Shown here piece after piece: positions 31,431-38,929 of a DNA stretch of 40,562 bases. Numbering within the stretch: position 1 is the stretch's first letter; each line of letters begins with the position of its first letter. This DNA comes from Gemmatimonadaceae bacterium (lineage in GTDB: Bacteria; Gemmatimonadota; Gemmatimonadetes; Gemmatimonadales; Gemmatimonadaceae). The notes under the pieces were generated by a model that was not told the origin of the DNA, did no database searches, and saw only the letters and a program-made list of their open reading frames with translations. Both the position numbers and the translations under genes were made by a program. Location of the stretch: NCBI GenBank assembly GCA_017881545.1, contig JADGQU010000002.1, positions 1-40,562 of the forward strand, written 5' to 3'.

Positions 31431-31711
31431 CAGTGGCTTATCGTGCCTTTCTTGCTGGTGTCGATGTCGGCAGTGACGCCGGTCTTGAAGAAGAACGCCG
31501 TCATGTTCTTGGTGAGGAACGCGCGTGCCTGTGGATCCATCACGTTGAGCCCATAGTGATTGATCAGCATCGTCTGCTGCTTGAGCCAGTCGGCCCAGCA
31601 CTGCGTGCAGATTTCCTCTACGACGCGAGCCCCGATGGGGCCGGGAAAGGGAGGCTTTACGAATCCTGCGCGCGTCTGTCCGCAACGCGCGCAGGTTACC
31701 GTCTCAGGCAC
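31430..31711 (-). CDS. yggX: YggX-family Fe(2+)-trafficking protein with two CxxC motifs
   Basis: A 93-residue protein. The body WADWLKQQTMLINHYGLNVM and DPQARAFLTKNMTAFFF matches YggX, which in enterobacteria protects Fe-S clusters from oxidative damage. Unlike enterobacterial YggX, which has a single N-terminal Cys, this one has C7-x-x-C10 and C35-x-x-C38, which could form a zinc or iron site. The ATG at 31711 lies 8 nt after the desaturase stop, and the stop TGA overlaps the GH3 ATG. This places it in a tight minus-strand operon with the desaturase and GH3 genes. Confidence 0.9.
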   Translation of the reverse strand: MPETVTCARCGQTRAGFVKPPFPGPIGARVVEEICTQCWADWLKQQTMLINHYGLNVMDPQARAFLTKNMTAFFFKTGVTADIDTSKKGTISH

Positions 31712-31719
31712 GCTCGAAG

Positions 31720-32469
31720 CTACCTGCGTGAGTACGAGATTTCAGCCAGGCCGAAAATCGAGAGAAGCCGGAGATAGACCCAGCCGATGTCGAGCTCGTA
31801 CCATTTCGCCTTGAACTTGGGCGAGTGGGGATCGGCGTGATGATTGTTGTGCAGCTCCTCGCCGCCGAGCCAGATCGCAATGGGTGAGATGTTCCGGCTC
31901 TCGTCCTTGACGTTGAAATTCCGATAGCCCACCGCGTGGCCGACGCCGTTGATGATTCCGGCAGCCCAGAAGGGGATCCAGATCATCTGCACGCCCCAGA
32001 CGAGTGGTCCGACGAAGAAGCCAAACAGATAGACGTCAACCGCAAGCATGACGAGAATTCCAACCCAGTTCAGCGGCGACAAGAGATGGCGCTCGAGCCA
32101 GTCGTTCGGCGTCCCTTTTCCGTATTTGTCCAGCACGCCTGGCTGGCGAACAGCCTTTCTATAGTAGAAGGCACCCTTCAGAACGATGTTCCGAAGTCCT
32201 TCCATCAGCGGGCTATGCGGATCACCCTCGCGATCGGCAAACGCGTGATGCTTGCGATGACAAGCAACCCATTCCTTGGTGACGATTGCGGTCGAAAGCC
32301 ACAGCCAGATTCTCATCGGCAGCTCGGCGAGATAGTGCAGCTTCACGCCGCGGTGGGTCTGGGCGCGGTGCAGGAACAGGGTGACGGACACATTGGTGAG
32401 ATGTCCCGCAACGATCACGAACAGAATCGGCTTCCACCACGCCGTCGCCCAGCTTCCAAAATCCGGCAT
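31720..32469 (-). CDS. acyl-CoA/fatty acid desaturase
   Basis: A 249-residue integral membrane di-iron desaturase, shorter than animal enzymes as is usual for bacterial members. The three His boxes are HRAQTH (first, near residue 35), HRKHH (second, near 71) and HNNHH (third, near 210). Four hydrophobic segments surround them, including ILFVIVAGHLTNVSVTLFL and WVGILVMLAVDVYLFGFFVG. It introduces a double bond into acyl chains, using O2, and so adjusts membrane fluidity. The ATG at 32469 follows GGAGTAAGTA. It is followed after 8 nt by yggX, whose product may help keep iron available for this enzyme (inference from order). Confidence 0.94.
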   Translation of the reverse strand: MPDFGSWATAWWKPILFVIVAGHLTNVSVTLFLHRAQTHRGVKLHYLAELPMRIWLWLSTAIVTKEWVACHRKHHAFADREGDPHSPLMEGLRNIVLKGAFYYRKAVRQPGVLDKYGKGTPNDWLERHLLSPLNWVGILVMLAVDVYLFGFFVGPLVWGVQMIWIPFWAAGIINGVGHAVGYRNFNVKDESRNISPIAIWLGGEELHNNHHADPHSPKFKAKWYELDIGWVYLRLLSIFGLAEISYSRR

Positions 32470-32543
32470 TACTTACTCCGTTTATCTAAGGCTTACACAT
32501 GCAATCTACCCGGACAGCTACCACAATCCAAACGACCACGGGA

Positions 32544-34547
32544 CTATCTCGTAACGGGGCCGGGCGGGTTCGCGTTAGGTGGTCTGCCCCACGTATCGTT
32601 TGACGGATTCCAGTCGGGAACAGACGGGTCGGGCCACAGTCGCACGCCAACGACACTGCCATGCACGAGTAGCACGGCGTCGAAGCGATTGCTTCGCGCC
32701 CAGATGTTCACGGGCAGCGAGAAGTCCTGAGTAGTTCCGTCGGCGTACGCGACTCGCAGCCGGACCGGAAATGGAATCGATGTGAAACGGTGAAGCGATA
32801 TCGTCGCAAACGTCTGCCCTTCAACTGTCCTTGTCGACACGCTGTCGATTCCAATGTCGAGGACGTCTGTCGTATAGAAGAAGCCGCGCCAGAACCAGGA
32901 GAGATCCTCGCCGGTTGAATTCTCGATGCTGCGGAAGAAATCTCCAGGTGTGGGATGTTTGAACGCCCAGCTCCGGATGTATTCCCGGAACGCGGTATCG
33001 AACATTTCGGAGCCTATGACGTGATTGCGGAGGGTCAACATGACCGCGGCCGGTTTGCGATATCCGATCGCTCCGAGTGCCGAAGGGTCGATGTTGTCCG
33101 GCGCAGTCATCAGCGGGGATTGGGTTCGCTGCGTCACTGCGTCGCTCCAGTTTTTCAGATAACCGGGATAGGCATTCTGCCCTGGATAGCGCGCTTCATT
33201 GGCGAATGCATTGAGATAGGTATTGAATCCTTCGTCCATCCAGGCGTAACGCCGTTCGTTGGACCCGACGATCATCGGAAACCATTCGTGCCCGTGCTCG
33301 TGATTGATGGTCCCGAAGATCGAGGCCGGATCATCATTGCCGTAGTGCACCATCACAAACATCGGGTATTCCATCCCGCCGACCGGACCGGCGACGCTCG
33401 TCGCCTGCGGATAGGGGAAGGGGAAAAAGAGCTGCGAGTACTGCCTGATCGTCCACTGAGTCTGCTCGGCTCCATGCTCCCACGCCTTTCCGGCTTTCGG
33501 GAATTGGTAGTAGGCCTGGGTCAGAGTCCCGTTCCAGCTGGTTGCATCCCATCTGAAGTCCGGAGCTCCGGCCCACGCGACGTCGTGGACGTTCCGCGCG
33601 CGGAATCGCCACGTCCGCGTGCCCGCCTTTGGCTGACCCTTCGCGGCAGCCGCCTCGGCTTGGGTAATGATCTGGACTACCTCGCTGCTGCGCGCGGCCG
33701 CTGCTAACCTCTGTCGCTGTTCAGAGGTCAGAACGTCTTCGGGATTCTGAAGCACTCCGCTGGCGGCGACCACATATCCGGCCGGCACCGTGACGGAGTA
33801 GTCGTAGTCGCCGTATTCGAGATAGAACTCACCCTGCCCCAGATACGGATCTGTGTTCCAGCCGCGGACGTCGTCGTAGACGGCCATGCGCGGATACCAC
33901 TGTGCCATCTCGTAAAGCGTGCTGTCGCGGCCCATGCGATCCGATCCGTGCTCGGGAACCCGGAACGAGAAGCGGATTGCGATCGTCGCCTTGCCACCGT
34001 GCGGCAGCAGTGGGGAGGCAAGATCGAGACGCATCATGGTGTCGTTGATCCTGGGCCGGACGGCGGTACCGGTCACGCGCACGTCGCTCAAGTTGTATCC
34101 GCCCTCGAAGCCTCTCACTCCCCACCGTGAATCGGCCGGGAAAAGAGCGGAGCCTTTACTGCCTGTGCGATAAAGATTCTGGTCCACCTGCACCCAGACG
34201 TAGCGGAGCGTGTCGGGAGAGTTGTTCGTGTACCGTATCTCGACCGACCCGGTTAGTTCGGTGGTGCCTGTGTCGAGAGTCGCCGCGATCGTATAGTCTG
34301 CGCGCTGCTGCCAGTAGTCAGGGCCCGGAGTGCCGTTCGCGGAGCGGTACCCGTTTGGACCGGGCCAGTCGATCCTGTTTGTCGTCGCGAACGGATCGTC
34401 GCGCTGCGTCTCGAATACCCGGCGGGGGCGCATTGCCGTCGCCGTAGTGTCGCCACCCGGAGTTTCCATTCGCACCGGGGGGAGCATCACTGGACGCTGC
34501 TGCGCACACGCAGTCAGTGCTATGAACAGCAAAGCGTATGATTTCAC
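32544..34547 (-). CDS. M1 family metallopeptidase lipoprotein
   Basis: A 667-residue lipoprotein (LTAC, Cys14). The N-terminal beta domain has DYTIAATLDTGTTELTGSV and the exopeptidase-like GGMEYPMFVMVHYG. The zinc site is HEHGHEW (HExxH) followed 18 residues later by the third ligand in WMDEGFNTYLNAF. The catalytic helical domain holds YPGQNAYPGYLKNWSDAV and the C-terminal part DVLDIGIDSVST. It would cleave peptides outside the cytoplasm; members include aminopeptidase N relatives with relaxed GxMEN motifs. It is the first gene of the minus-strand run (74 bp before the desaturase) and divergent from the aldo/keto reductase. Confidence 0.94.
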   Translation of the reverse strand: MKSYALLFIALTACAQQRPVMLPPVRMETPGGDTTATAMRPRRVFETQRDDPFATTNRIDWPGPNGYRSANGTPGPDYWQQRADYTIAATLDTGTTELTGSVEIRYTNNSPDTLRYVWVQVDQNLYRTGSKGSALFPADSRWGVRGFEGGYNLSDVRVTGTAVRPRINDTMMRLDLASPLLPHGGKATIAIRFSFRVPEHGSDRMGRDSTLYEMAQWYPRMAVYDDVRGWNTDPYLGQGEFYLEYGDYDYSVTVPAGYVVAASGVLQNPEDVLTSEQRQRLAAAARSSEVVQIITQAEAAAAKGQPKAGTRTWRFRARNVHDVAWAGAPDFRWDATSWNGTLTQAYYQFPKAGKAWEHGAEQTQWTIRQYSQLFFPFPYPQATSVAGPVGGMEYPMFVMVHYGNDDPASIFGTINHEHGHEWFPMIVGSNERRYAWMDEGFNTYLNAFANEARYPGQNAYPGYLKNWSDAVTQRTQSPLMTAPDNIDPSALGAIGYRKPAAVMLTLRNHVIGSEMFDTAFREYIRSWAFKHPTPGDFFRSIENSTGEDLSWFWRGFFYTTDVLDIGIDSVSTRTVEGQTFATISLHRFTSIPFPVRLRVAYADGTTQDFSLPVNIWARSNRFDAVLLVHGSVVGVRLWPDPSVPDWNPSNDTWGRPPNANPPGPVTR

Positions 34548-34670
34548 TTTTCGAGCGCCGTTGTTGGAGAAAGCATGGTAAGCTGCACCACCGAGTTAGA
34601 GCAACGTAGGGGCCAATACGCCATACGCGGCACCTTGCAATACTCCGGTGCTGCCGATAGCCTCTCCGCA

Positions 34671-35774
34671 ATGGCTCGACCGAAAGTCTTGGAATCGCTC
34701 CTTCAGGGGCACGCGACACCTGAGGGCACGCAGCGCTTTCAAAAGCGATTCGTCAGGACCCAGCCGGATCATTTCTACCGGCCAATCGCTGGAGGCACCC
34801 TCGTATCGGCGCTCGGATTGGGTACCTACCTCGGCGACTGCGACGACTCCGAAGACGCTCGGTATACATCAACGACCAGGGCCGCACTGGAGAGGGGCGT
34901 GAACCTGCTCGACACCGCGATCAATTACAGGTGCCAGCGCTCCGAGCGCGCGATTGGGCAAGCTGTCCGCACGAGTGTCGCAACCGGCGTCGTCAACCGG
35001 GAAGAGGTCGTCGTCTGCACCAAAGGCGGATACATCCCGCTCGACCGGATTCCGCCCGCCACGAAGGAAGGGTATCGGGGATTTCTCGACAGCGAATACT
35101 ACGGACCGGGTGTGATGCGACCCGCTGACGTCGTCTCCAGCGGCCACTGCCTCGCGCCAGGGTATCTGGAAGATCAGATCGAGCGCAGCAGAAAGAACCT
35201 CGGGCTCGACGTCATTGACATCTACTATCTCCATAATCCCGAGCAGCAGCTGGATGTGCTGTCGCGTCCAGATTTCCTGACTGTTATGCGCAATGCGTTT
35301 TCGACCCTGGAGGAACACGTCAGCCGAGGAGTGATCGGTTGCTACGGGTGCGCGACCTGGAATGGACTCAGGGTCCCACCTGAGTCGCGGAATCATTTGA
35401 GTCTCGAAGGGCTCGTTGCGATAGCCCATGAGATCGCGGGTGAGGATCATCACTTCAGAGTCGTCCAGCTTCCGATCAACCTGGCGATGACGGAGGCGGT
35501 GCGGCTTCCCACCCAGTGCGTGCGAGACGACCGCGTTCCGCTGCTCGAGGCGGCCAGCCGGCTCGGCATCTCGGTGGTGGCGAGCGCGACGCTGATGCAA
35601 TCCCAGCTGGCGCGGGCGCTCCCGGAACAAGTGCGCTCCGCCTTTCCCGGATTCGAGACCGACGCGAGGCGTGCAATAGCTTTTTCGCAGTCACTTCCCG
35701 TCGCAGCGGCGCTGGTCGGTATGAAATCGCTCTCGCATCTTGAGGAAAACCTCGCGCCGCCCACTGTCGGTTAG
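34671..35774 (+). CDS. aldo/keto reductase
   Basis: A 367-residue TIM-barrel oxidoreductase. The catalytic tetrad is visible: Asp and Tyr in LLDTAINYRCQRSERAIG, Lys in VVVCTKGGY, and His in IYYLHNPEQQ. The N-terminal LLQGHATPEGTQRF and LVSALGLGTYLG are typical of this bacterial subgroup, and ISVVASATLMQSQLA near the end forms the cofactor pocket. It should reduce aldehydes or ketones with NADPH. The ATG at 34671 gives the subgroup's normal N-terminus; an upstream ATG at 34575 has a better ribosome binding site (GGAGAA) but adds 32 unmatched residues, so the start remains uncertain. It is divergent from the M1 peptidase and followed 18 nt later by the MBL gene. Confidence 0.93.
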   Translation: MARPKVLESLLQGHATPEGTQRFQKRFVRTQPDHFYRPIAGGTLVSALGLGTYLGDCDDSEDARYTSTTRAALERGVNLLDTAINYRCQRSERAIGQAVRTSVATGVVNREEVVVCTKGGYIPLDRIPPATKEGYRGFLDSEYYGPGVMRPADVVSSGHCLAPGYLEDQIERSRKNLGLDVIDIYYLHNPEQQLDVLSRPDFLTVMRNAFSTLEEHVSRGVIGCYGCATWNGLRVPPESRNHLSLEGLVAIAHEIAGEDHHFRVVQLPINLAMTEAVRLPTQCVRDDRVPLLEAASRLGISVVASATLMQSQLARALPEQVRSAFPGFETDARRAIAFSQSLPVAAALVGMKSLSHLEENLAPPTVG

Positions 35775-35792
35775 CGATCGCGACGCATTGAC

Positions 35793-36803
35793 ATGACTCA
35801 ACCGGACACTGGGACCCCTGTCCATCATCGGCCGGAAGGTGGCTTCAGGAATCCTTGGCCGTCCTCTCAAATGCATGGGTTCCTGGATTTCCTGAAATGG
35901 TCGCTTGGGGAACGACGGCGAGGTGCGGATCGCCCTGACCCTGATCCGGCGACGTTTGTGCGGGTCGCTCCCGAGTTTGTGGTGCCGCGGACGAGCCCGG
36001 ACCAGTTGACCATAACGTGGGTCGGACACACGAGCTTTCTGATCCAGATCGCCGGTCTTAATGTTCTTATCGATCCGATCTGGAGCGACCGCGCGTCGCC
36101 AGTCCAGTTCGCTGGCCCCCGGCGCTGGGTCCCAGCCGCGGTCGAGTTCGACCGTCTGCCTCCCATCGATGTCGTCGTGCTCTCCCACGACCACTACGAT
36201 CACCTCGATGCAGGCACCGTCTCGCGCATCGCCAGGCGTTATCCCGCAGCCGGATGGTACGCGCCGCTCGGCGTGGGAACGTTTCTGCGGCAACGCGGAG
36301 CACGCGAGGTGGTAGAACGGGATTGGTGGCAGGAGAGCGCCATCGGATCGCTGCGGCTGACATGTGTTCCCGCCCAGCACTTTTCAGGCAGAACTCTTGG
36401 CAAGCGCAACAAGACTCTATGGTGTGGATGGACACTTCGGTCCGTTCATCAGTCGCTGTTTTTTGCCGGTGACACCGCCTTGCATCCCGAGTTTGGAGCG
36501 ATCACCGAGCGCTGTGGCCCGTTCGACATGGCGATCCTGCCGATCGGAGCATACGACCCCCGATGGTTCATGGGCTCCGTTCATATGGATCCTGACGACT
36601 GTATGAAGGCATTTACGCAGATTTCGGCGGCGCAGGACGGAAGACGTTTGGTTATGACCGCCGCGCACTGGGGAACTTTCAAGCTCACTGACGAGCCGAT
36701 GGACGAGCCGCCGGAGAAGATGCGCGAGCGCTGGCGCGCATCGGGCCGGGACAGTAACGACCTCTGGATACTGCGTCACGGTGAGACGCGCGTGTTCGGC
36801 TAG
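35793..36803 (+). CDS. metallo-beta-lactamase fold hydrolase (NAPE-PLD-like)
   Basis: A 336-residue MBL-fold protein. The metal motif is H132-x-H134-x-D136-H137 (LSHDHYDHLD), with later ligands in VPAQHFSGRT, FFAGDTALHPEFG and TAAHWGTFKLTDEP. The N-terminal ITWVGHTSFLIQIAGLNVLI and DPIWSDRASP and the overall layout match N-acylphosphatidylethanolamine phospholipase D and its bacterial relatives, so a phospholipid or phosphodiester substrate is likely. There is no signal peptide, so it is cytoplasmic or membrane-associated. It follows the aldo/keto reductase by 18 nt and may be co-transcribed. Confidence 0.92.
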   Translation: MTQPDTGTPVHHRPEGGFRNPWPSSQMHGFLDFLKWSLGERRRGADRPDPDPATFVRVAPEFVVPRTSPDQLTITWVGHTSFLIQIAGLNVLIDPIWSDRASPVQFAGPRRWVPAAVEFDRLPPIDVVVLSHDHYDHLDAGTVSRIARRYPAAGWYAPLGVGTFLRQRGAREVVERDWWQESAIGSLRLTCVPAQHFSGRTLGKRNKTLWCGWTLRSVHQSLFFAGDTALHPEFGAITERCGPFDMAILPIGAYDPRWFMGSVHMDPDDCMKAFTQISAAQDGRRLVMTAAHWGTFKLTDEPMDEPPEKMRERWRASGRDSNDLWILRHGETRVFG

Positions 36804-36917
36804 TTGGCTGCGTCGCGGTTGGGATTCACGCTTGCACGTGAAGGGGAATGTGGCAGCTTTGTTGTGCGCGAATCTTGCTAAATCGGTTTGACGAACCCTC
36901 CTACGCGGAGCATTCCC

Positions 36918-37274
36918 ATGGCTGCAGCCAAGAAGTCCAGTCGTTCAAAGAGTGGTAGAAAGAAGTCGCGGTCCGGTTCCTCCGGACGCAAGCGTGCGGG
37001 TGCAAGAAAGCGCGCCACCAAACGGAGCTCCACTAGCGCGCGGAAGTCGCCGCGCCGCGCCGCCCGGAAGGCCTCGGCCAAGCGGAAGAGTAGCCGACGC
37101 AAATCCTCCGGACGAAAGAGCGGAGCCCGCAAGAGCAGCAGCCGCTCCCGTCGTCGATCGCAATCTCCCGTAGCTCGCGTGAAGCGCGTTGCCAGCGGCG
37201 TCGTTCACCAGGCTGCAGACTTGGGCGAACGCGCGGTCGACACTGTTACCGAGTTCGTGCAGGACCGCTTTTAG
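36918..37274 (+). CDS. small histone H1-like basic protein
   Basis: A 118-residue protein starting at ATG 36918 after a GCGGAG site. Residues 1-85 consist almost entirely of Lys, Arg, Ser, Ala and Gly with recurring RKSSGRKSG-type units, as in bacterial H1-like proteins. Residues 86-118 form a distinct amphipathic helix with acidic residues (VKRVASGVVHQAADLGERAV, then DTVTEFVQDRF), which may give oligomerisation or partner binding. DNA compaction is inferred from composition. It stands alone, more than 110 bp after the MBL gene, and is convergent with the esterase gene. Confidence 0.85.
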   Translation: MAAAKKSSRSKSGRKKSRSGSSGRKRAGARKRATKRSSTSARKSPRRAARKASAKRKSSRRKSSGRKSGARKSSSRSRRRSQSPVARVKRVASGVVHQAADLGERAVDTVTEFVQDRF

Positions 37275-37286
37275 CTCCAGAGGCCG

Positions 37287-37322
37287 TCGACAGCCGCTCT
37301 CCTATTCGGTGGCGGCTGTCGA
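37287..37322. terminator. hairpin between convergent genes, possible terminator
   Basis: The perfect 11-bp inverted repeat TCGACAGCCGC (37287-37297) / GCGGCTGTCGA (37312-37322) has a 14-nt loop containing the esterase stop codon. A partial third copy (GGCTGTCG) follows at 37328-37335. There is no U-run on either strand, so it may act as a bidirectional or attenuating structure, not an efficient intrinsic terminator. Confidence 0.4.
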
Positions 37323-38066
37323 GCCACGGCTGTCGTGTGCCCGCAGCCATTTCTCGACCTCGCCGAACACGCGCTCCCGGCCGTAGTCGACCGTTATGAT
37401 GTGCCCCGCGCCTTCGGTCCAGATGAGTCTTTTTTCCTTTGCCCCTAGTTCCTCGAGGGCGAATTCCGCGATGTCGGGAGAGATGCGCGGGTCTTCCCGC
37501 GACTGCATTATAAGAGTCGGAGCGGTCACTGCGCGAAGCGCCTTCCTCGCGCGAATCATCACCTTCGACAGCTCGAACAGCATGCGCCCGGTTACCGCGC
37601 CGTAAGCGAGATTTTTTTCGCGCTCGATTGGATCACGAATCGAACGCGGATTCCTTCCATTCAGTTCTCCGGCGAATCTGCCCCAGACCCAGTGGGTCGC
37701 CGCCGCAAGGCGGAGCACCCGCGGCATGCCAAGATAGGGCGCGATCAGAACCAGAGCTGAAATATCCCGGACCTCCGCGGCCAGCAGGACAGCGAGCGCT
37801 CCGCCCATCGAGAGTCCCACAACGCTGACCGTAGTGCTCCGGGAGCGCATCTCGAGCAGAGACCTTCTTGCCGCGTCGATCCATTCGTCGGCGCGCGATC
37901 GGGTGAAGGCGTCCATCGTGCGTCCGTGCCCCGGCAGAAGCGGGACGAGTACACTGTACCCGGCCTTGTGCAACCTCCGGGCAAGCAGGGAGAGCGTCTG
38001 CGGCGTATCTCCAAAACCGTGCAGGAGGAGAACTCCGTGTGAGCCCTCCTCCTGCAGGTCTATCAT
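37302..38066 (-). CDS. alpha/beta hydrolase (carboxylesterase/monoacylglycerol lipase type)
   Basis: A 254-residue cytoplasmic esterase. HGVLLLHGFGDTPQTLSLLA forms the oxyanion region, VPLLPGHGRTMDAF is typical of Est30-like carboxylesterases, GLSMGGALAV holds the nucleophile Ser, DPRISPDIAEF is near the acid residue, and EGAGHIITVDYGRERV carries the catalytic His. A lid segment lies between. The ATG at 38066 follows a strong AAGGGG; an ATG at 38117, 9 nt after the Crp/Fnr gene, is the alternative and would give 271 residues. It probably shares a transcript with the upstream Crp/Fnr regulator. Confidence 0.9.
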   Translation of the reverse strand: MIDLQEEGSHGVLLLHGFGDTPQTLSLLARRLHKAGYSVLVPLLPGHGRTMDAFTRSRADEWIDAARRSLLEMRSRSTTVSVVGLSMGGALAVLLAAEVRDISALVLIAPYLGMPRVLRLAAATHWVWGRFAGELNGRNPRSIRDPIEREKNLAYGAVTGRMLFELSKVMIRARKALRAVTAPTLIMQSREDPRISPDIAEFALEELGAKEKRLIWTEGAGHIITVDYGRERVFGEVEKWLRAHDSRGSTAATE

Positions 38067-38125
38067 TTCAGCCCCTTTCCGTACTCCGGGTGCGTCAGCG
38101 TCTCGCCGATCGGCCATTCATCCCA

Positions 38126-38860
38126 TCACCGGAACAGCTCTCTGGAAATGGGAGGCGCCGAATCCCCGTTACCGTTGTCGCCCAATGTGGACGAAAGTGA
38201 ACCGGGTTCGATCAGAAAGGTCATCCCCTTTCTCTCCGCGATTCCAGCCGCCACCAGGCGGCTCAGCGCCAGCGCGATCGATTCTCTCGTGGCACCGACC
38301 ATCTCGCAAAGCAATCGATGATGAGTGTTCTCGAGCTTGAGACGGCCATCGGATGTCGTGAAGCTGCGGTCGGTGCTGAGATGAGTCAGCGTCGACATCA
38401 AACGCTGATCGACGTTCAACGCCGCCAGCTCATGAAGCTTCTCGAGAAGATACGCGCGCTCCGACATGATCTGCGACAACAGGGGAATCGTCTGCGCCGG
38501 ACGCTCCCTCACGAAGGCGCGGAACTGCGATCCACTCAGGAACATGGTCTTCGTTTCTTCCGACGCGCTCGCGTCCGTGACGTAGTTGCTATTGGGAGAC
38601 AATCCTTCGCTTCCAAATGTCTGTCCCGACGTGGCGATGACAGGAACGAATCCACGACCGACCTTTATCTTGTTGCGCAGGACGACGTGCCCGTCGAGAA
38701 CGATGAAGACTCCGTCTGCCGGAGCGCCACGCTGATAGAGTTGAAATCCTGGAGGCCAGCTTGCCTTCGCGCCGTACGCACTGATGGGCGCTATTTCCTC
38801 CGAAGTGAGACGCAAGCGTCGAGCTATGGCTTGCCCGTTTCTCATCTGGCTGTCTTTCAT
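38126..38860 (-). CDS. Crp/Fnr family transcriptional regulator
   Basis: A 244-residue regulator. Residues about 25-145 form a cyclic-nucleotide-binding-type beta-roll (FQLYQRGAPADGVFIVLDGH, TFGSEGLSPNSNYVTDASAS), but no Fnr cysteine cluster is present and the cAMP-contact Arg/Ser signature is not clear, so the ligand is unknown. A dimerisation helix leads to the winged-helix domain (about 165-225) with THHRLLCEMVGATRESIALALSRLV as the recognition-helix region (cut at the motif). A polar tail of about 20 residues follows. It lies between the M28 peptidase and the esterase on the same strand and may control one or both. Confidence 0.92.
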   Translation of the reverse strand: MKDSQMRNGQAIARRLRLTSEEIAPISAYGAKASWPPGFQLYQRGAPADGVFIVLDGHVVLRNKIKVGRGFVPVIATSGQTFGSEGLSPNSNYVTDASASEETKTMFLSGSQFRAFVRERPAQTIPLLSQIMSERAYLLEKLHELAALNVDQRLMSTLTHLSTDRSFTTSDGRLKLENTHHRLLCEMVGATRESIALALSRLVAAGIAERKGMTFLIEPGSLSSTLGDNGNGDSAPPISRELFR

Positions 38861-38929
38861 TTCATATCTCGTCGAGCGGTCATCGGACGCAATGTCCGGG
38901 CCCGGACAAAGCGAGGGATAACTTCGCGT

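Noticed and set aside
36825-36842. Inverted repeat TTCACG-N6-CGTGAA after the MBL gene
   Set aside because: A 6-bp stem with no T-run; too weak to call a terminator or operator.
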